NCBI RefSeq assembly: GCF_040610475.1
Contig: NZ_JBEXMJ010000017.1
Coordinates: forward strand, 60,837-124,836
DNA: 64,000 bases
Reading direction: 5' to 3'
Origin: Actinopolymorpha sp. NPDC004070
Lineage (GTDB): Bacteria > Actinomycetota > Actinomycetes > Propionibacteriales > Actinopolymorphaceae
The position numbers and the translations under genes are program-made. The notes under the pieces were generated by a model. The model was not told the origin of the DNA. It was given only the letters and a program-made list of their open reading frames with translations, and searched no databases. Positions 33,635 through 42,052 of the stretch are shown here, in pieces (the stretch's first letter is position 1; every line of letters begins with the position of its first letter).

Positions 33635-34566
33635 CGACCGCGCAGAAGTACGCCGACTTCGCCGCACGTGAGGCGCGTGGGGTTTCCCCCGCGTACGAAC
33701 GCCTGTCGCTTGCGGTCTCCGGCGACGACGAGGTGCTCGCCCTGCTGGATGAGCTTCCGGCGCCGAAACGGCAGCCGAACCTGCTCTTCGGCGTCGTACG
33801 CTTCCTCGGCGGTCCGGTGGAGGACCCGGCCGAGTTCCACAACTACACCACGGCGAACTGGCCGCGGATCGAGGCGCAGATGCGCGTCCGCGCCACGCAG
33901 ACCAACGAGGCCGGCCGGTGCGCTGTCCTGTTGCCGGTGCTCGCCTCACTGCCGAAACCGCTTGCCCTGCTGGAAGTTGGCGCTTCCGCCGGACTGTGCC
34001 TGTATCCCGACCGGTATGCCTACCGCTACGGCGACCGGGTGATCGGGACCGGCGAACCTGTGCTGGGCTGCGAGGCCACCGGGGCGCTTCCGCCGCTCAC
34101 GCTGCCCGAGGTCGTCTGGCGGGGTGGGCTCGACCTCAACCCGCTCGACGTCACTGACCCCGCGGACGTCGCGTGGCTCGACGCGCTCATCTGGCCCGAG
34201 CATGCACACCGCCGTGCCCGGCTGCGGGCAGCGTCGGCCGTCGCCGCGGCCGACCCACCAGTGCTGGTACGCGGGGACCTGGTGGACGGCCTACCGGCCC
34301 TGGTGGCGCAGGCGCCGGCCGACGCGACGCTGGTGGTGTTCCACACTTCGGTGCTGTACCAGGTGCCGGCGCCCCGGCGAGCGGCGTTCGGGGACCTGGT
34401 CGAGGGGCTGCCCGGGCACTGGATCTCCAACGAGGCCCCCGACGTTCTGCCGTACGACGATCTGCCCGAGCCGCCCGACAGCGCCCACCACAACGTGCTC
34501 GCCCTCGACGGCAGGCCGCTCGCCTGGACGAAGGGCCACGGTCAGGCCCTGCACTGGTTCGCGTAG
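33631..34566 (+). CDS. DUF2332 family protein
   Basis: A 311-aa cytosolic protein. Family features: QKYADFAAREARGVSPAYERL at the start, LLEVGASAGLCLYPDRYAYRYG (a SAM-binding-like glycine loop), WRGGLDLNPLDVTDPADVAWL and VFHTSVLYQVPAPRRAAF. DUF2332 has no assigned activity, though the glycine loop suggests a nucleotide or SAM ligand. It is coupled to the upstream methyltransferase by four overlapping bases. Confidence 0.85.
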   Translation: MTTAQKYADFAAREARGVSPAYERLSLAVSGDDEVLALLDELPAPKRQPNLLFGVVRFLGGPVEDPAEFHNYTTANWPRIEAQMRVRATQTNEAGRCAVLLPVLASLPKPLALLEVGASAGLCLYPDRYAYRYGDRVIGTGEPVLGCEATGALPPLTLPEVVWRGGLDLNPLDVTDPADVAWLDALIWPEHAHRRARLRAASAVAAADPPVLVRGDLVDGLPALVAQAPADATLVVFHTSVLYQVPAPRRAAFGDLVEGLPGHWISNEAPDVLPYDDLPEPPDSAHHNVLALDGRPLAWTKGHGQALHWFA

Positions 34567-34680
34567 CTCGCGTAGCTTCTGGTAGCCCCCGGCAGTTCGC
34601 CGAGCGACCGCTCGACTACCCATGGTGCCCGCCGGACCGGTCGCGGTCGGTGGCGGAGCGTTCGTGACACCCTTGGGGCC

Positions 34681-35889
34681 ATGCCCGAACCCCTGTCGCA
34701 GGCGCTCGCCCGCGTACGCGAGGAACTACTGGACCCCGAGCGGCTCGTCCGTGCCGTGGCCGCCGGTCGGCGCCGCGGGCACGAGACCCCCTGGCGCCGG
34801 GCCGAGCTGAGGTATGTCGACGTCCGGGCAGGGCGGGTACTGCAGATCACGACGTACGACGAACGCCAGGCCCACACCCGCAACGCCTCTCCCGGGCCGG
34901 AGGCGGAGGAGGCCGTCGACGGCCTGCTTGCGACGGCGTTCGGCAACTGGCATCTCGACTCCGTGGACGAGACGCTGCAGCTTCGGGTCACCAAGAAGGG
35001 CGAGGCGCAGGTGCACGTTCGCCCCCGCGTGGACGAGCAGCCGGTCAGCCGCGAGCACGACCGGGAGAAGCCGCGACTGCTGCCGGCGGACGACCCGGTG
35101 CTCAGGGCGGTTGGTATCGCCGACCACCAGGGCAGGATCAAGCCCACCCGGCAGGCAAAGTACCGCCAGGTCGACGAGTTCCTCCGGGTGCTCGAGCCCG
35201 CGCTCGACCGGGCGCTGGAGACGGGGCTCGTGCCGCGGCCGACCGACGAGCGTCCGCTGCGCGTCGTCGACCTCGGTTGCGGCAACGCCTACCTGACCTT
35301 CGCCGCCGCGAGCTATCTCGCGAACGTCCGCAAGCTCGCCTTGCGGATGACCGGGATCGACCTACGCACACAGGCGCGCGACCGGAACACCAAGCTGGCA
35401 ACGGAGTTGGGCTTCGGGCATCAGCTGACCTTCGCGGCTTCCAGCATCGCCTCCGCCGAACTCGACGACGCTCCCGATCTCGTTCTGTCCCTGCACGCGT
35501 GCGACACCGCGACCGACGACGCGCTGGCCCGGGCGGTGCGATGGGAGGCGCCGCTGATCCTCGCCGCACCCTGCTGCCACCACGACATCCAGGTCCAGCT
35601 GAGCCAGGTCGAGACGCCCGAGCCGTACGCAATCATCACCAGGCACGGCATTCTGCGCGAGCGCTTCGCGGACGTGCTGACCGACGCGCTGCGCGCCTCG
35701 ATCCTGCGCCGGCATGGTTACCGCGTGGAGACGATCCAGTTCGTCGGCAGCGAGCACACGCCCCGCAACATCATGTTGCGCGCCACACGTACCGGAGCGG
35801 AGGCGGGTGAGAACATCGGCGAGGAGTACACCGACATGACCAAGCAGTGGAACGTCCGCCCCGCCCTCGCACGCCTGCTGGACGGCTGA
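34681..35889 (+). CDS. SAM-dependent methyltransferase (Methyltransf_31/GSTCD-like)
   Basis: A 402-aa protein. Residues 1-180 form an N-terminal domain of unknown fold with Lys/Arg-rich strands; the methyltransferase core follows, with VVDLGCGNAYLTFAAASYL (about 198), GIDLRTQARDRNT, LVLSLHACDTATDDAL and APCCHHDIQVQL. The ACDTATD and CCHH motifs are characteristic of this group, related to eukaryotic GSTCD. The target is unknown, possibly RNA. The promoter lies in the 114 bases after the DUF2332 gene. Confidence 0.82.
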   Translation: MPEPLSQALARVREELLDPERLVRAVAAGRRRGHETPWRRAELRYVDVRAGRVLQITTYDERQAHTRNASPGPEAEEAVDGLLATAFGNWHLDSVDETLQLRVTKKGEAQVHVRPRVDEQPVSREHDREKPRLLPADDPVLRAVGIADHQGRIKPTRQAKYRQVDEFLRVLEPALDRALETGLVPRPTDERPLRVVDLGCGNAYLTFAAASYLANVRKLALRMTGIDLRTQARDRNTKLATELGFGHQLTFAASSIASAELDDAPDLVLSLHACDTATDDALARAVRWEAPLILAAPCCHHDIQVQLSQVETPEPYAIITRHGILRERFADVLTDALRASILRRHGYRVETIQFVGSEHTPRNIMLRATRTGAEAGENIGEEYTDMTKQWNVRPALARLLDG

Positions 35890-35962
35890 CGGCGCACGCC
35901 GGCGCTAGGCGTTCCATACCTGCTGCAGGCGGTCCTCCATCCACCGGGATTTTCGGCCTGAG

Positions 35963-36565
35963 TTACGTACGTGTCGGCCAGTCACATCGACGCAGGCGAT
36001 ACACCACGTCGCCGTGCTCGTTGCCTTCAAGTGGATCGGGCCAGTCCAGGTGGAGCGTACGGATGTGCTCGAACCCGAGCTTCTCCAGCACCCTTCGCGA
36101 GCCGGTGTTGACGGCCATGGTCGTGGCGCGGATCTCCGCCGTACCCACTTCGGCGAACGCCCGCTGCACCAGCGCGCGGGCGCCCTCGGTAGCGAAGCCG
36201 CGGCCCCAGGCCGCCCGCCGCAGCCGATATCCGAGCGAGACTATGGCCGAGGCGTCCTCGAGTGTCCCGAGCGTCCACAGCCCGTCGTCGGCCGGGACCG
36301 CGGGATGGAGGCCGAACCAGCCGACGAACTCCCTGTCCGTTCTCGTCTCTGCCGCCCAGTGCCCGAAGCCGGGACATTCGTCGTACTCGGCGAGGAGTTC
36401 CGGAAGCACCTGGTCGTCGAGTTCGGAACGCGGGATCGTCGGCAGGCTGATGTGGCCCATGCCCGCCGGGTCGCCGTACAGCCTCCAGAGGTTGTCCGCG
36501 TCCGACGGTTCCAACCGCCGCAGCACCAGGCGCTCGGTCGACGCGAGGATGTCCACCACCGCCAC
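35963..36565 (-). CDS. RimJ/RimL-type GNAT acetyltransferase
   Basis: A 200-aa protein: LVLRRLEPSDADNLWRLYGD at the N terminus, acetyl-CoA motif LGYRLRRAAWGRGFATEGARALV (about 110-130) and NTGSRRVLEKLGFEHIRTL. This is the RimJ/RimL Acetyltransf_3 subtype, which acetylates protein N termini or small amines. It starts with GTG (36565; GTG codons at 36556 and 36559 are alternatives). It is convergent with the large methyltransferase gene. Confidence 0.87.
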   Translation of the reverse strand: MAVVDILASTERLVLRRLEPSDADNLWRLYGDPAGMGHISLPTIPRSELDDQVLPELLAEYDECPGFGHWAAETRTDREFVGWFGLHPAVPADDGLWTLGTLEDASAIVSLGYRLRRAAWGRGFATEGARALVQRAFAEVGTAEIRATTMAVNTGSRRVLEKLGFEHIRTLHLDWPDPLEGNEHGDVVYRLRRCDWPTRT

Positions 36566-36661
36566 GATCGCGTTCGACCATGGTCAACGCAACATCTTTC
36601 CGTCGGCGAGTCGAAGGATCATGTCCGTGTGTGACCGAATGGGGCGTATAGCATCGATGCT

Positions 36662-37013
36662 ATGACCTGGGTAGTGTTGAGCTGGAACCAGAGGTACGCG
36701 AGTGGTTGGAAGCGCTGTCGAGCGCCCAGTTCTCACGGGCGACGTTCTACGTGGACCTACTCGAGGAGCAGGGGGTGCAGCTGGACGAGCCCTACACGCG
36801 CCAGCTGGACGGCAAGCTACGTGAATTGCGGTTCTATCTTGATCGGGACCAGATGCGGATCACGTACTGGATCTCTCCGGGGCGGAGAATCATCCTGCTG
36901 ACCGTGTTCCGTAAGACACAAACGAGGATCGTGAGATCGAGCGGGCGCGGCGCGCTTTGGCCCAGTGTATCGACCGGGGGCATACGGTCGAGGACGAGGA
37001 GGGTGTGCGGTGA
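36662..37013 (+). pseudogene. broken HigB/Gp49-like (DUF891) toxin gene
   Basis: The family protein can be rebuilt only across three frames: M-T-W-V-V from the ATG at 36662, then ELEPEVREWLEALSSAQFSR ... GKLRELRFYLDRDQMRITYW ... ILLTVFRKTQTR one frame over, then REIERARRALAQCIDRGHTV ... EEGVR stopping at 37011-37013. Both shifts equal loss of one base (near 36675 and 36928). The middle matches RelE-fold HigB-like toxins, which are ribosome-dependent mRNA nucleases. The stop overlaps the antitoxin GTG (GTGA). Either a real double-hit pseudogene or assembly error. Confidence 0.8.
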
Positions 37014-37309
37014 GTGGACGAAGCAGCTGGAGAGAGATCCGAGAGCGGCGGATGGCGGAGCCAGGCGCCAGCGAAGCTTATGAGGCAACGCGCCTGGCTT
37101 TCGAGCTTGGTGCCGCTGTACGACAGTTGCGGGAGCAGCGCGGCTGGACACAGCGCGAGCTTGCGGAGTCTGCGGGATTGACCCAGTCCGCTGTTGCACG
37201 GTTCGAGGCGGGTGGCACGGTGCCGACACTGCCCATCCTCGAGCGGATCGCACACGCGTTGGATCTCGAACTTGCGGTGAGTTTCCAGCCCCGCTCCAGT
37301 GCAGCCTGA
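37010..37309 (+). CDS. XRE-family antitoxin (HigA-like)
   Basis: A 99-aa protein. A helix-turn-helix at about residues 35-90 reads RQLREQRGWTQRELAESAG then LTQSAVARFEAGGTVP, followed by LDLELAVSF, the usual C-terminal strand of antitoxins partnered with DUF891 toxins. It starts at a GTG overlapping the toxin stop, with gaggaggg 8 bases upstream. It appears intact while its partner is broken, so it may now serve as an orphan repressor. It is convergent with dnaE. Confidence 0.85.
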   Translation: MSGRSSWREIRERRMAEPGASEAYEATRLAFELGAAVRQLREQRGWTQRELAESAGLTQSAVARFEAGGTVPTLPILERIAHALDLELAVSFQPRSSAA

Positions 37310-37323
37310 TCGACGGCACCGAC

Positions 37324-40300
37324 TCAGGGGCGCAGGCATCCGGGGCCGAGCAACGCCTTGAGGTCACCGACCAGCGAGGGGCTGGGTGTGACCTGCCAGC
37401 GGTCCTCCAGGCGGAGGACGAGCGTCCGGTCGACGGCCCGTAGGTGTAGGTGGACCCGCACGGAGCCGTGGTGCGCTGCGAAGATCTCCTTCAGCCGGTC
37501 CACCACGGGCGGCGTGCACCGCTCCCGGGTCAGCGTGATCGCCAGGGGACCGGCGCTGGTCGCCAGGGTGCTCGGGTCGGGCTGGGACAGGTCGGTGGCG
37601 ATGAGTTGCGGGGTGTCCTCCCGCCGGTCGAGCCGGCCGGAGACGACGGCCAGGCTGTCCTCGGCCAGGTTGGCGCCGACCTGTTGATACGTCGACGGAA
37701 AGAGCAGGACGTCGATCCCGGCGGTGAGATCCTCGACGCGGACGACGGCCCACGCGTCGCCGCGCCTGGTGATCTTGCGCTGGATCGCCGTGACCAGGCC
37801 GGCGATGGTGACGTTCGCGCCGTCGGGGCGTTCGTCGTCGGCCAGCAGCGGGGCAACCGCGGTGTCGCACAACTTCGCCAGGCCGTGTTCGAGGCCGTTC
37901 AGCGGATGGTCGGACACGTAGAGCCCGAGCATGTCGCGTTCGTTGGCGAGCAGAACCCGCTTGTCCCACTCCGCGACGTCGGGGATCGCGAACGGCATCC
38001 CGAGTTCGACGCCGCCGTCACCGCCGTCGTCGGCGTCGAAGGAACCGAACAACGAGTGCTGACCCACCGCCTCGGCGCGCTTCTCTCGTACGAAGTGGTC
38101 GATCGCCTCCTCATGGCAGGCTGTCAACGCACGCCTGCGGTGACCCAGCGAGTCGAACGCGCCTGCTTTGACCAGTGACTCCACGACCCGCTTGTTGCAC
38201 ACGGGCAGGGGGACCTTGGCAAGGAAGTCGGCGAAGTCGGCGAACCTCCCCTTCTCGCCTCGCGCGGTGACGATCGCCTCGACCACGTTGGCGCCGACGT
38301 TGCGTACGGCTGTCAACCCGAACCTGACGTCCTCACCGACCGGGGTGAACGTCGCCTCGGACTCGTTGACGTCGGGTGGCAGCACGGTGATCCCCATGTG
38401 CCGGCACTCACCGAGGTAGAGCGCCAACCTGTCCTTTACATCGCCGACCGAGGTGAGGACGGCGGCCATGTACTCCGCGGGGTAGTGGGCCTTGAGATAG
38501 GCCGCCCAGTACGCCACCAGCCCGTACGCCGCGGAGTGTGCTTTGTTGAACGCGTAGTCGGAGAACGGCACGAGCACGTCCCACAGTGCGGTGACGGCCT
38601 GGGCGGAGAATCCGCGGGAGAGCATGCCGCGTTCGAAGTTGACGAACTCCGCGTCCAGCACCTCCTTCTTCTTCTTGCCCATCGCCTTGCGCAGCAGGTC
38701 GGCGTTGCCCAGGCTGTAGCCGGCGAGCTGGCGGGCGATCTCCAGCACCTGCTCCTGGTAGATGATCAGGCCGTACGTCTCACCGAGGATGGGTTCGAGC
38801 GCGCCGGCCAGCTCCGGGTGCAGGTAGCTGGTCTCCTGGTGCCCGTTCTTGCGCTGGGCGTAGTTGATGTGGGAGTTCGCGCCCATCGGACCGGGCCGGT
38901 AGAGCGCGATGGTGGCCGCGATGTCCTCGAACCGGTCCGGCTTCATCAGCTTCAGCAGCGCGCGCATCGGCCCGCCGTCGAGCTGGAACACCCCGAGGGT
39001 GTCACCGCGCGCCAGTAGTTCATACGTCTTCTTGTCGTCGCGCGACTTCCCGAGCGACTCCAGGTCGACGTCCACCCCACGGGCGAGCTTGACGTTGGCG
39101 ATCGCGTCACCGAGTACGGCGAGGTTGCGCAGCCCGAGGAAGTCCATCTTGACCAGGCCGAGAGACTCACACGCCGGGTAGTCGAACTGCGTGAGGATCG
39201 CGCCGTTCTGCTCCCGCTTCATCAGCGGAACGATGTCGATCAGCGGGTCCGACGACATGATGACGCCGGCAGCGTGCATGCCCCACTGGCGTTTGAGCCC
39301 CTCGATCCCGGTCGCCTTCTCGACGACGGTCGCGACCTCGGCGTCGGACTCGCACAGCGCGCGGAACTCGCCACCCTCGCCGTAGCGGCTGTGCGACGGG
39401 TCGAAGAGCTGCTTGAGCGGGACGTCCTTGCCCATCACCGGTGGCGGCATGGCCTTGGTGATCCGATCACCGGTCGCGAAGGGATGGCCAAGTACGCGGC
39501 TGGCGTCCTTGACCGCCTGCTTGGCCTTGATCGTTCCGTACGTGACGATCTGGCAGACGCGGTCGTCGCCGTACTTCTCGGTGACGTAGCGGATGACCTC
39601 GCCTCGGCGGCGCTCGTCGAAGTCGACGTCGAAGTCCGGCATCGACTTCCGCTCGGGGTTGAGGAAGCGCTCGAAGATCAGCCCGTGTTCGAGCGGATCC
39701 AGGTCGGTGATCCGCATCGCGTACGCGCACATCGACCCCGCGCCCGACCCGCGCACGACGCTGCGGATGCCGCCGTCGGTGGCCCACGTGATGAAGTCGG
39801 CGACGACCAGGAAGTACCCCGGGTAACCCTTGCCGATGATCACCTCGGCCTCGAAGTCGGCGCGCGCACGCACGTCGTCCGGGATGCCGGCCGGATATCG
39901 GCGCCGCAGACCGGCGCCGACCTCCTTGAGGAACCACGACGTCTCGTCCTCGCCCGCCGGGCACGGGAACCGCGGCATGTACCGGCCCTCGCCCTCGACG
40001 AAGGAGATCTCGCACCGCTCGGCGATGTCCAGCGTCGCGTCGCAGGCCTCCGGCAGGTCGCGGAACAACTCCCGCATCTCCGCCGCCGACTTCAGGTAGT
40101 AACCGTCGCCCTCGAGCCTGAACCGCTTCGGGTCGGCCAGCGTCGAAGCGGACTGGACGCACAGCAACACCTCGTGCGCTGTGGCGTCCTCGCGCCGGAC
40201 ATAGTGCAGGTCGTTGGTCGCGACCAGGGGCAGGGCGAGATCCTTCGCCAGCCGCAACAGGTCCGCGCGTACGCGCCGCTCGATCGGCAGGCCGTGGTCC

Positions 40301-40887
40301 ATGAGCTCGACGTAGTAGTTGCCGGTGCCGAAGATGTCGCGGAACTCCGCCGCGGACGCCCGCGCCTGGTCGTACTGCCCGAGACGAAGGTACGTCTGCA
40401 CCTCACCCGACGGGCATCCGGTCGTCGCGATGAGTCCCCTGGCGTAGGTGCGCAGGAGTTCCCGGTCCATTCGCGGCTTGTAGAAGAAGCCCTCGATCGC
40501 TGCCCGCGACCCGAGCCGGAACAGGTTGTGCATGCCCTGGTTGTTCTCGGCCAGCAGGGTGAGGTGGGTGTACGCACCGCCGCCGGACACGTCGTCGCCG
40601 CCCTTGCCGCCGGCGTCGCCCCATCGCACCCGGGTGCGGTCGCCGCGGTGAGTTTTCGGAGTCAGGTAGGCCTCCAGGCCCACGATCGGTTTGACCGCGG
40701 TGCGCTGGGCGACCTTGTAGAACTCGTACGCACCGAAGAGGTAGCCGTGGTCGGTGAGCGCCACCGCCCGCATCTGCTCCTGCTCGCAGGCCGCGAACAG
40801 GTCACCGACGCGGGCGGCACCGTCGAGCATGGAGTACTCGGAGTGGACGTGCAGGTGCACGAAGTCGCCGTTTCTCGAACCGGGCAT
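37324..40887 (-). CDS. dnaE: DNA polymerase III alpha subunit (DnaE1 type)
   Basis: A 1187-aa replicative polymerase of the C family, of full family length. PHP domain at the N terminus (FVHLHVHSEYSMLDGAARVGD), the polymerase catalytic Asp motif MPDFDVDFDERRR (about residue 408-420), ALYRPGPMGANSHI, the palm/fingers QEQVLEIARQLAGYSLGNADLLRKAMGKKK and FNKAHSAAYGLVAYWAAY. An OB domain follows from about 1000 (NVTIAGLVTAIQRKITRRGD) with a C-terminal tau-binding-like region. It reads as DnaE1, not the shorter DnaE2/ImuC. ATG at 40887 with gagggg upstream. Confidence 0.97.
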   Translation of the reverse strand: MPGSRNGDFVHLHVHSEYSMLDGAARVGDLFAACEQEQMRAVALTDHGYLFGAYEFYKVAQRTAVKPIVGLEAYLTPKTHRGDRTRVRWGDAGGKGGDDVSGGGAYTHLTLLAENNQGMHNLFRLGSRAAIEGFFYKPRMDRELLRTYARGLIATTGCPSGEVQTYLRLGQYDQARASAAEFRDIFGTGNYYVELMDHGLPIERRVRADLLRLAKDLALPLVATNDLHYVRREDATAHEVLLCVQSASTLADPKRFRLEGDGYYLKSAAEMRELFRDLPEACDATLDIAERCEISFVEGEGRYMPRFPCPAGEDETSWFLKEVGAGLRRRYPAGIPDDVRARADFEAEVIIGKGYPGYFLVVADFITWATDGGIRSVVRGSGAGSMCAYAMRITDLDPLEHGLIFERFLNPERKSMPDFDVDFDERRRGEVIRYVTEKYGDDRVCQIVTYGTIKAKQAVKDASRVLGHPFATGDRITKAMPPPVMGKDVPLKQLFDPSHSRYGEGGEFRALCESDAEVATVVEKATGIEGLKRQWGMHAAGVIMSSDPLIDIVPLMKREQNGAILTQFDYPACESLGLVKMDFLGLRNLAVLGDAIANVKLARGVDVDLESLGKSRDDKKTYELLARGDTLGVFQLDGGPMRALLKLMKPDRFEDIAATIALYRPGPMGANSHINYAQRKNGHQETSYLHPELAGALEPILGETYGLIIYQEQVLEIARQLAGYSLGNADLLRKAMGKKKKEVLDAEFVNFERGMLSRGFSAQAVTALWDVLVPFSDYAFNKAHSAAYGLVAYWAAYLKAHYPAEYMAAVLTSVGDVKDRLALYLGECRHMGITVLPPDVNESEATFTPVGEDVRFGLTAVRNVGANVVEAIVTARGEKGRFADFADFLAKVPLPVCNKRVVESLVKAGAFDSLGHRRRALTACHEEAIDHFVREKRAEAVGQHSLFGSFDADDGGDGGVELGMPFAIPDVAEWDKRVLLANERDMLGLYVSDHPLNGLEHGLAKLCDTAVAPLLADDERPDGANVTIAGLVTAIQRKITRRGDAWAVVRVEDLTAGIDVLLFPSTYQQVGANLAEDSLAVVSGRLDRREDTPQLIATDLSQPDPSTLATSAGPLAITLTRERCTPPVVDRLKEIFAAHHGSVRVHLHLRAVDRTLVLRLEDRWQVTPSPSLVGDLKALLGPGCLRP

Positions 40888-40909
40888 GGGCTCCCCTCAG
40901 CCGGACACC

Positions 40910-40932
40910 AACCTCGCAAGGCCGACGAGGTT
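40910..40932. promoter_or_regulatory. palindrome in the dnaE leader
   Basis: AACCTCG-N9-CGAGGTT, perfect 7+7, ends 23 bases before the dnaE ATG. On the minus strand the sequence gcgTAACCTc overlaps its outer edge and could be a -10 box; the same gcgTAACCTc appears about 60 bases upstream of the inositol-monophosphatase-like gene. Operator or leader hairpin, inferred. Confidence 0.35.
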
Positions 40933-41204
40933 ACGCCCGTGTGGGGGATCCGACGTCCCGGACACTCCGTCTTCCTGAGGGCTGAGACGATCACGAACCG
41001 GTCCCGGCCACACCTCAAGGTCCTAGGCTTTCCGGCACTGGCTGGCCTTGTCGGTGAGGGTCGTGTTGTCCTCCGAGGATCTGACTCGACGGACTGGGCG
41101 ATGGAGGCGACCGGGCTACCGGGCTACCGGACGCAGGTGCATCTGGAGCGCACCGGATATGCGGTACTCCAGTGGTGCGGCTGAAGTACCCCGGGAACCG
41201 GCAC

Positions 41205-41266
41205 GAGCTGCTGCGCAGGCTTCTCGGAGAGCGCTCGGAGATCCTGGAGTGCCTGCGCAGCAGCTC
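41205..41266. repeat. 16-bp inverted repeat downstream of rpmB
   Basis: GAGCTGCTGCGCAGGC (41205-41220) is the exact reverse complement of 41251-41266, with a 30-nt loop. It lies 191 bases beyond the rpmB stop and 318 bases before dnaE on the minus strand. There is no U-tract. It could fold as a stable RNA hairpin. Confidence 0.7.
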
Positions 41267-41456
41267 CAGTGCGGTAAATGCTCGAGGTACTGGGCGCACA
41301 CCACACTGAACCAACTCCAGATGGCGATCCTCGGAAATCAGGAAGAGGTCATCGAACTGTCTTCCCGTTCTGGTGAGAGTCACCTGAACTGAGTTGCCGG
41401 AATCAGTACATGTCGAACCTCGGCGGAATTCGAAGGTGCAGGGCGGTCGCAGACGT

Positions 41457-41672
41457 TCAGCGGCGTTCTACCTTGCCGGCCTTGATGCAGGAAGTGCAGA
41501 CGTTCAGCCGCTTGGGCTTGCCGTCGACCAAAGCGTGCACGGTCTGGATGTTGGGCTTGAACTGCCGGCGAGAACGACCCTTGACCTTCCGCTTCAACGC
41601 GCGGTGTCCCAGCCGGGCAACCTTGTTTCCGAACGCTGGGCGCTTGTCACAGATATCGCACACACCAGCCAT
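41457..41672 (-). CDS. rpmB: 50S ribosomal protein L28 (zinc-binding form)
   Basis: A 71-aa ribosomal protein. It begins MAGVCDICDKRPAFGNKVA, has the RRQFKPNIQTVHAL core and ends NVCTSCIKAGKVERR. Both CxxC pairs are kept, so this is the zinc-containing (C+) paralogue, not the zinc-free copy expressed under zinc starvation. It is monocistronic on the minus strand. Confidence 0.95.
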   Translation of the reverse strand: MAGVCDICDKRPAFGNKVARLGHRALKRKVKGRSRRQFKPNIQTVHALVDGKPKRLNVCTSCIKAGKVERR

Positions 41673-41776
41673 GGCGGATCTCCTGAATGGGTCGCCTGAA
41701 TTCGATGTCGCGTTGTGACGAACATCAGCACGCGATTCGGCGAGCGTAGCCAGGCATCATTTCTCGAGCAACGGAA

Positions 41777-41911
41777 TTACTCGAGCGCATCGAGGAGGGT
41801 CTGGCACACCTGGCGCACCGGTGCGCGGTTGACCGCGATCTGCCGTTGGTCGTCGACGTCCACCAGTCCCGCCTCTCGCAGGGCGGCGACCTGACGCGAG
41901 ACTGTGCTCTG
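41777..41911 (-). pseudogene. C-terminal fragment of an ArsR-family regulator
   Basis: The minus frame ending at TAA (41779-41777) reads QSTVSRQVAALREAGLVDVD then DQRQIAVNRAPVRQ and VCQTLLDALE. This is the recognition helix, wing and last helix of an ArsR winged-helix repressor. No start codon or N-terminal half precedes it: at about 41911 the opposite strand becomes the VOC fragment. Confidence 0.65.
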
Positions 41912-42052
41912 GTGAACGCACTGATCGACCAGGTGCGCACGGCCGGCTGCGAGATCACCATCGAGCCGGCCGACGCGCCGTGGGGCGTACGGGAGGCGGG
42001 GTTCCGCGACCCCGACGGCAACGGGTTGTACGTCACCGGCCCCCTGAGCTGA
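41912..42052 (+). pseudogene. C-terminal fragment of a VOC (glyoxalase-like) protein
   Basis: The plus frame reads LIDQVRTAGCEITIEPADAP then WGVREAGFRDPDGNGLYVTG and stops at 42052. This is the last third of a VOC protein (WGxREAxFRDPDGN is diagnostic). The N-terminal two thirds are missing. It directly abuts the ArsR fragment on the other strand, and its stop is adjacent to the end of the secreted-protein gene. Confidence 0.7.

Larger units (their letters stand above)
40888..41456. other. 569-base gap between dnaE and rpmB
   Basis: No frame here has recognisable protein character. It contains the dnaE promoter area, a short palindrome (40910-40932), and a 16-bp inverted repeat (41205-41266). 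Short open frames (for example 41048-41392) show no codon bias or family match that I can recognise. Confidence 0.6.

Noticed and set aside
41048..41392. 114-codon plus-strand frame between dnaE and rpmB
   Set aside because: No ribosome site, no codon bias and no recognisable family; it also runs through the inverted repeat.
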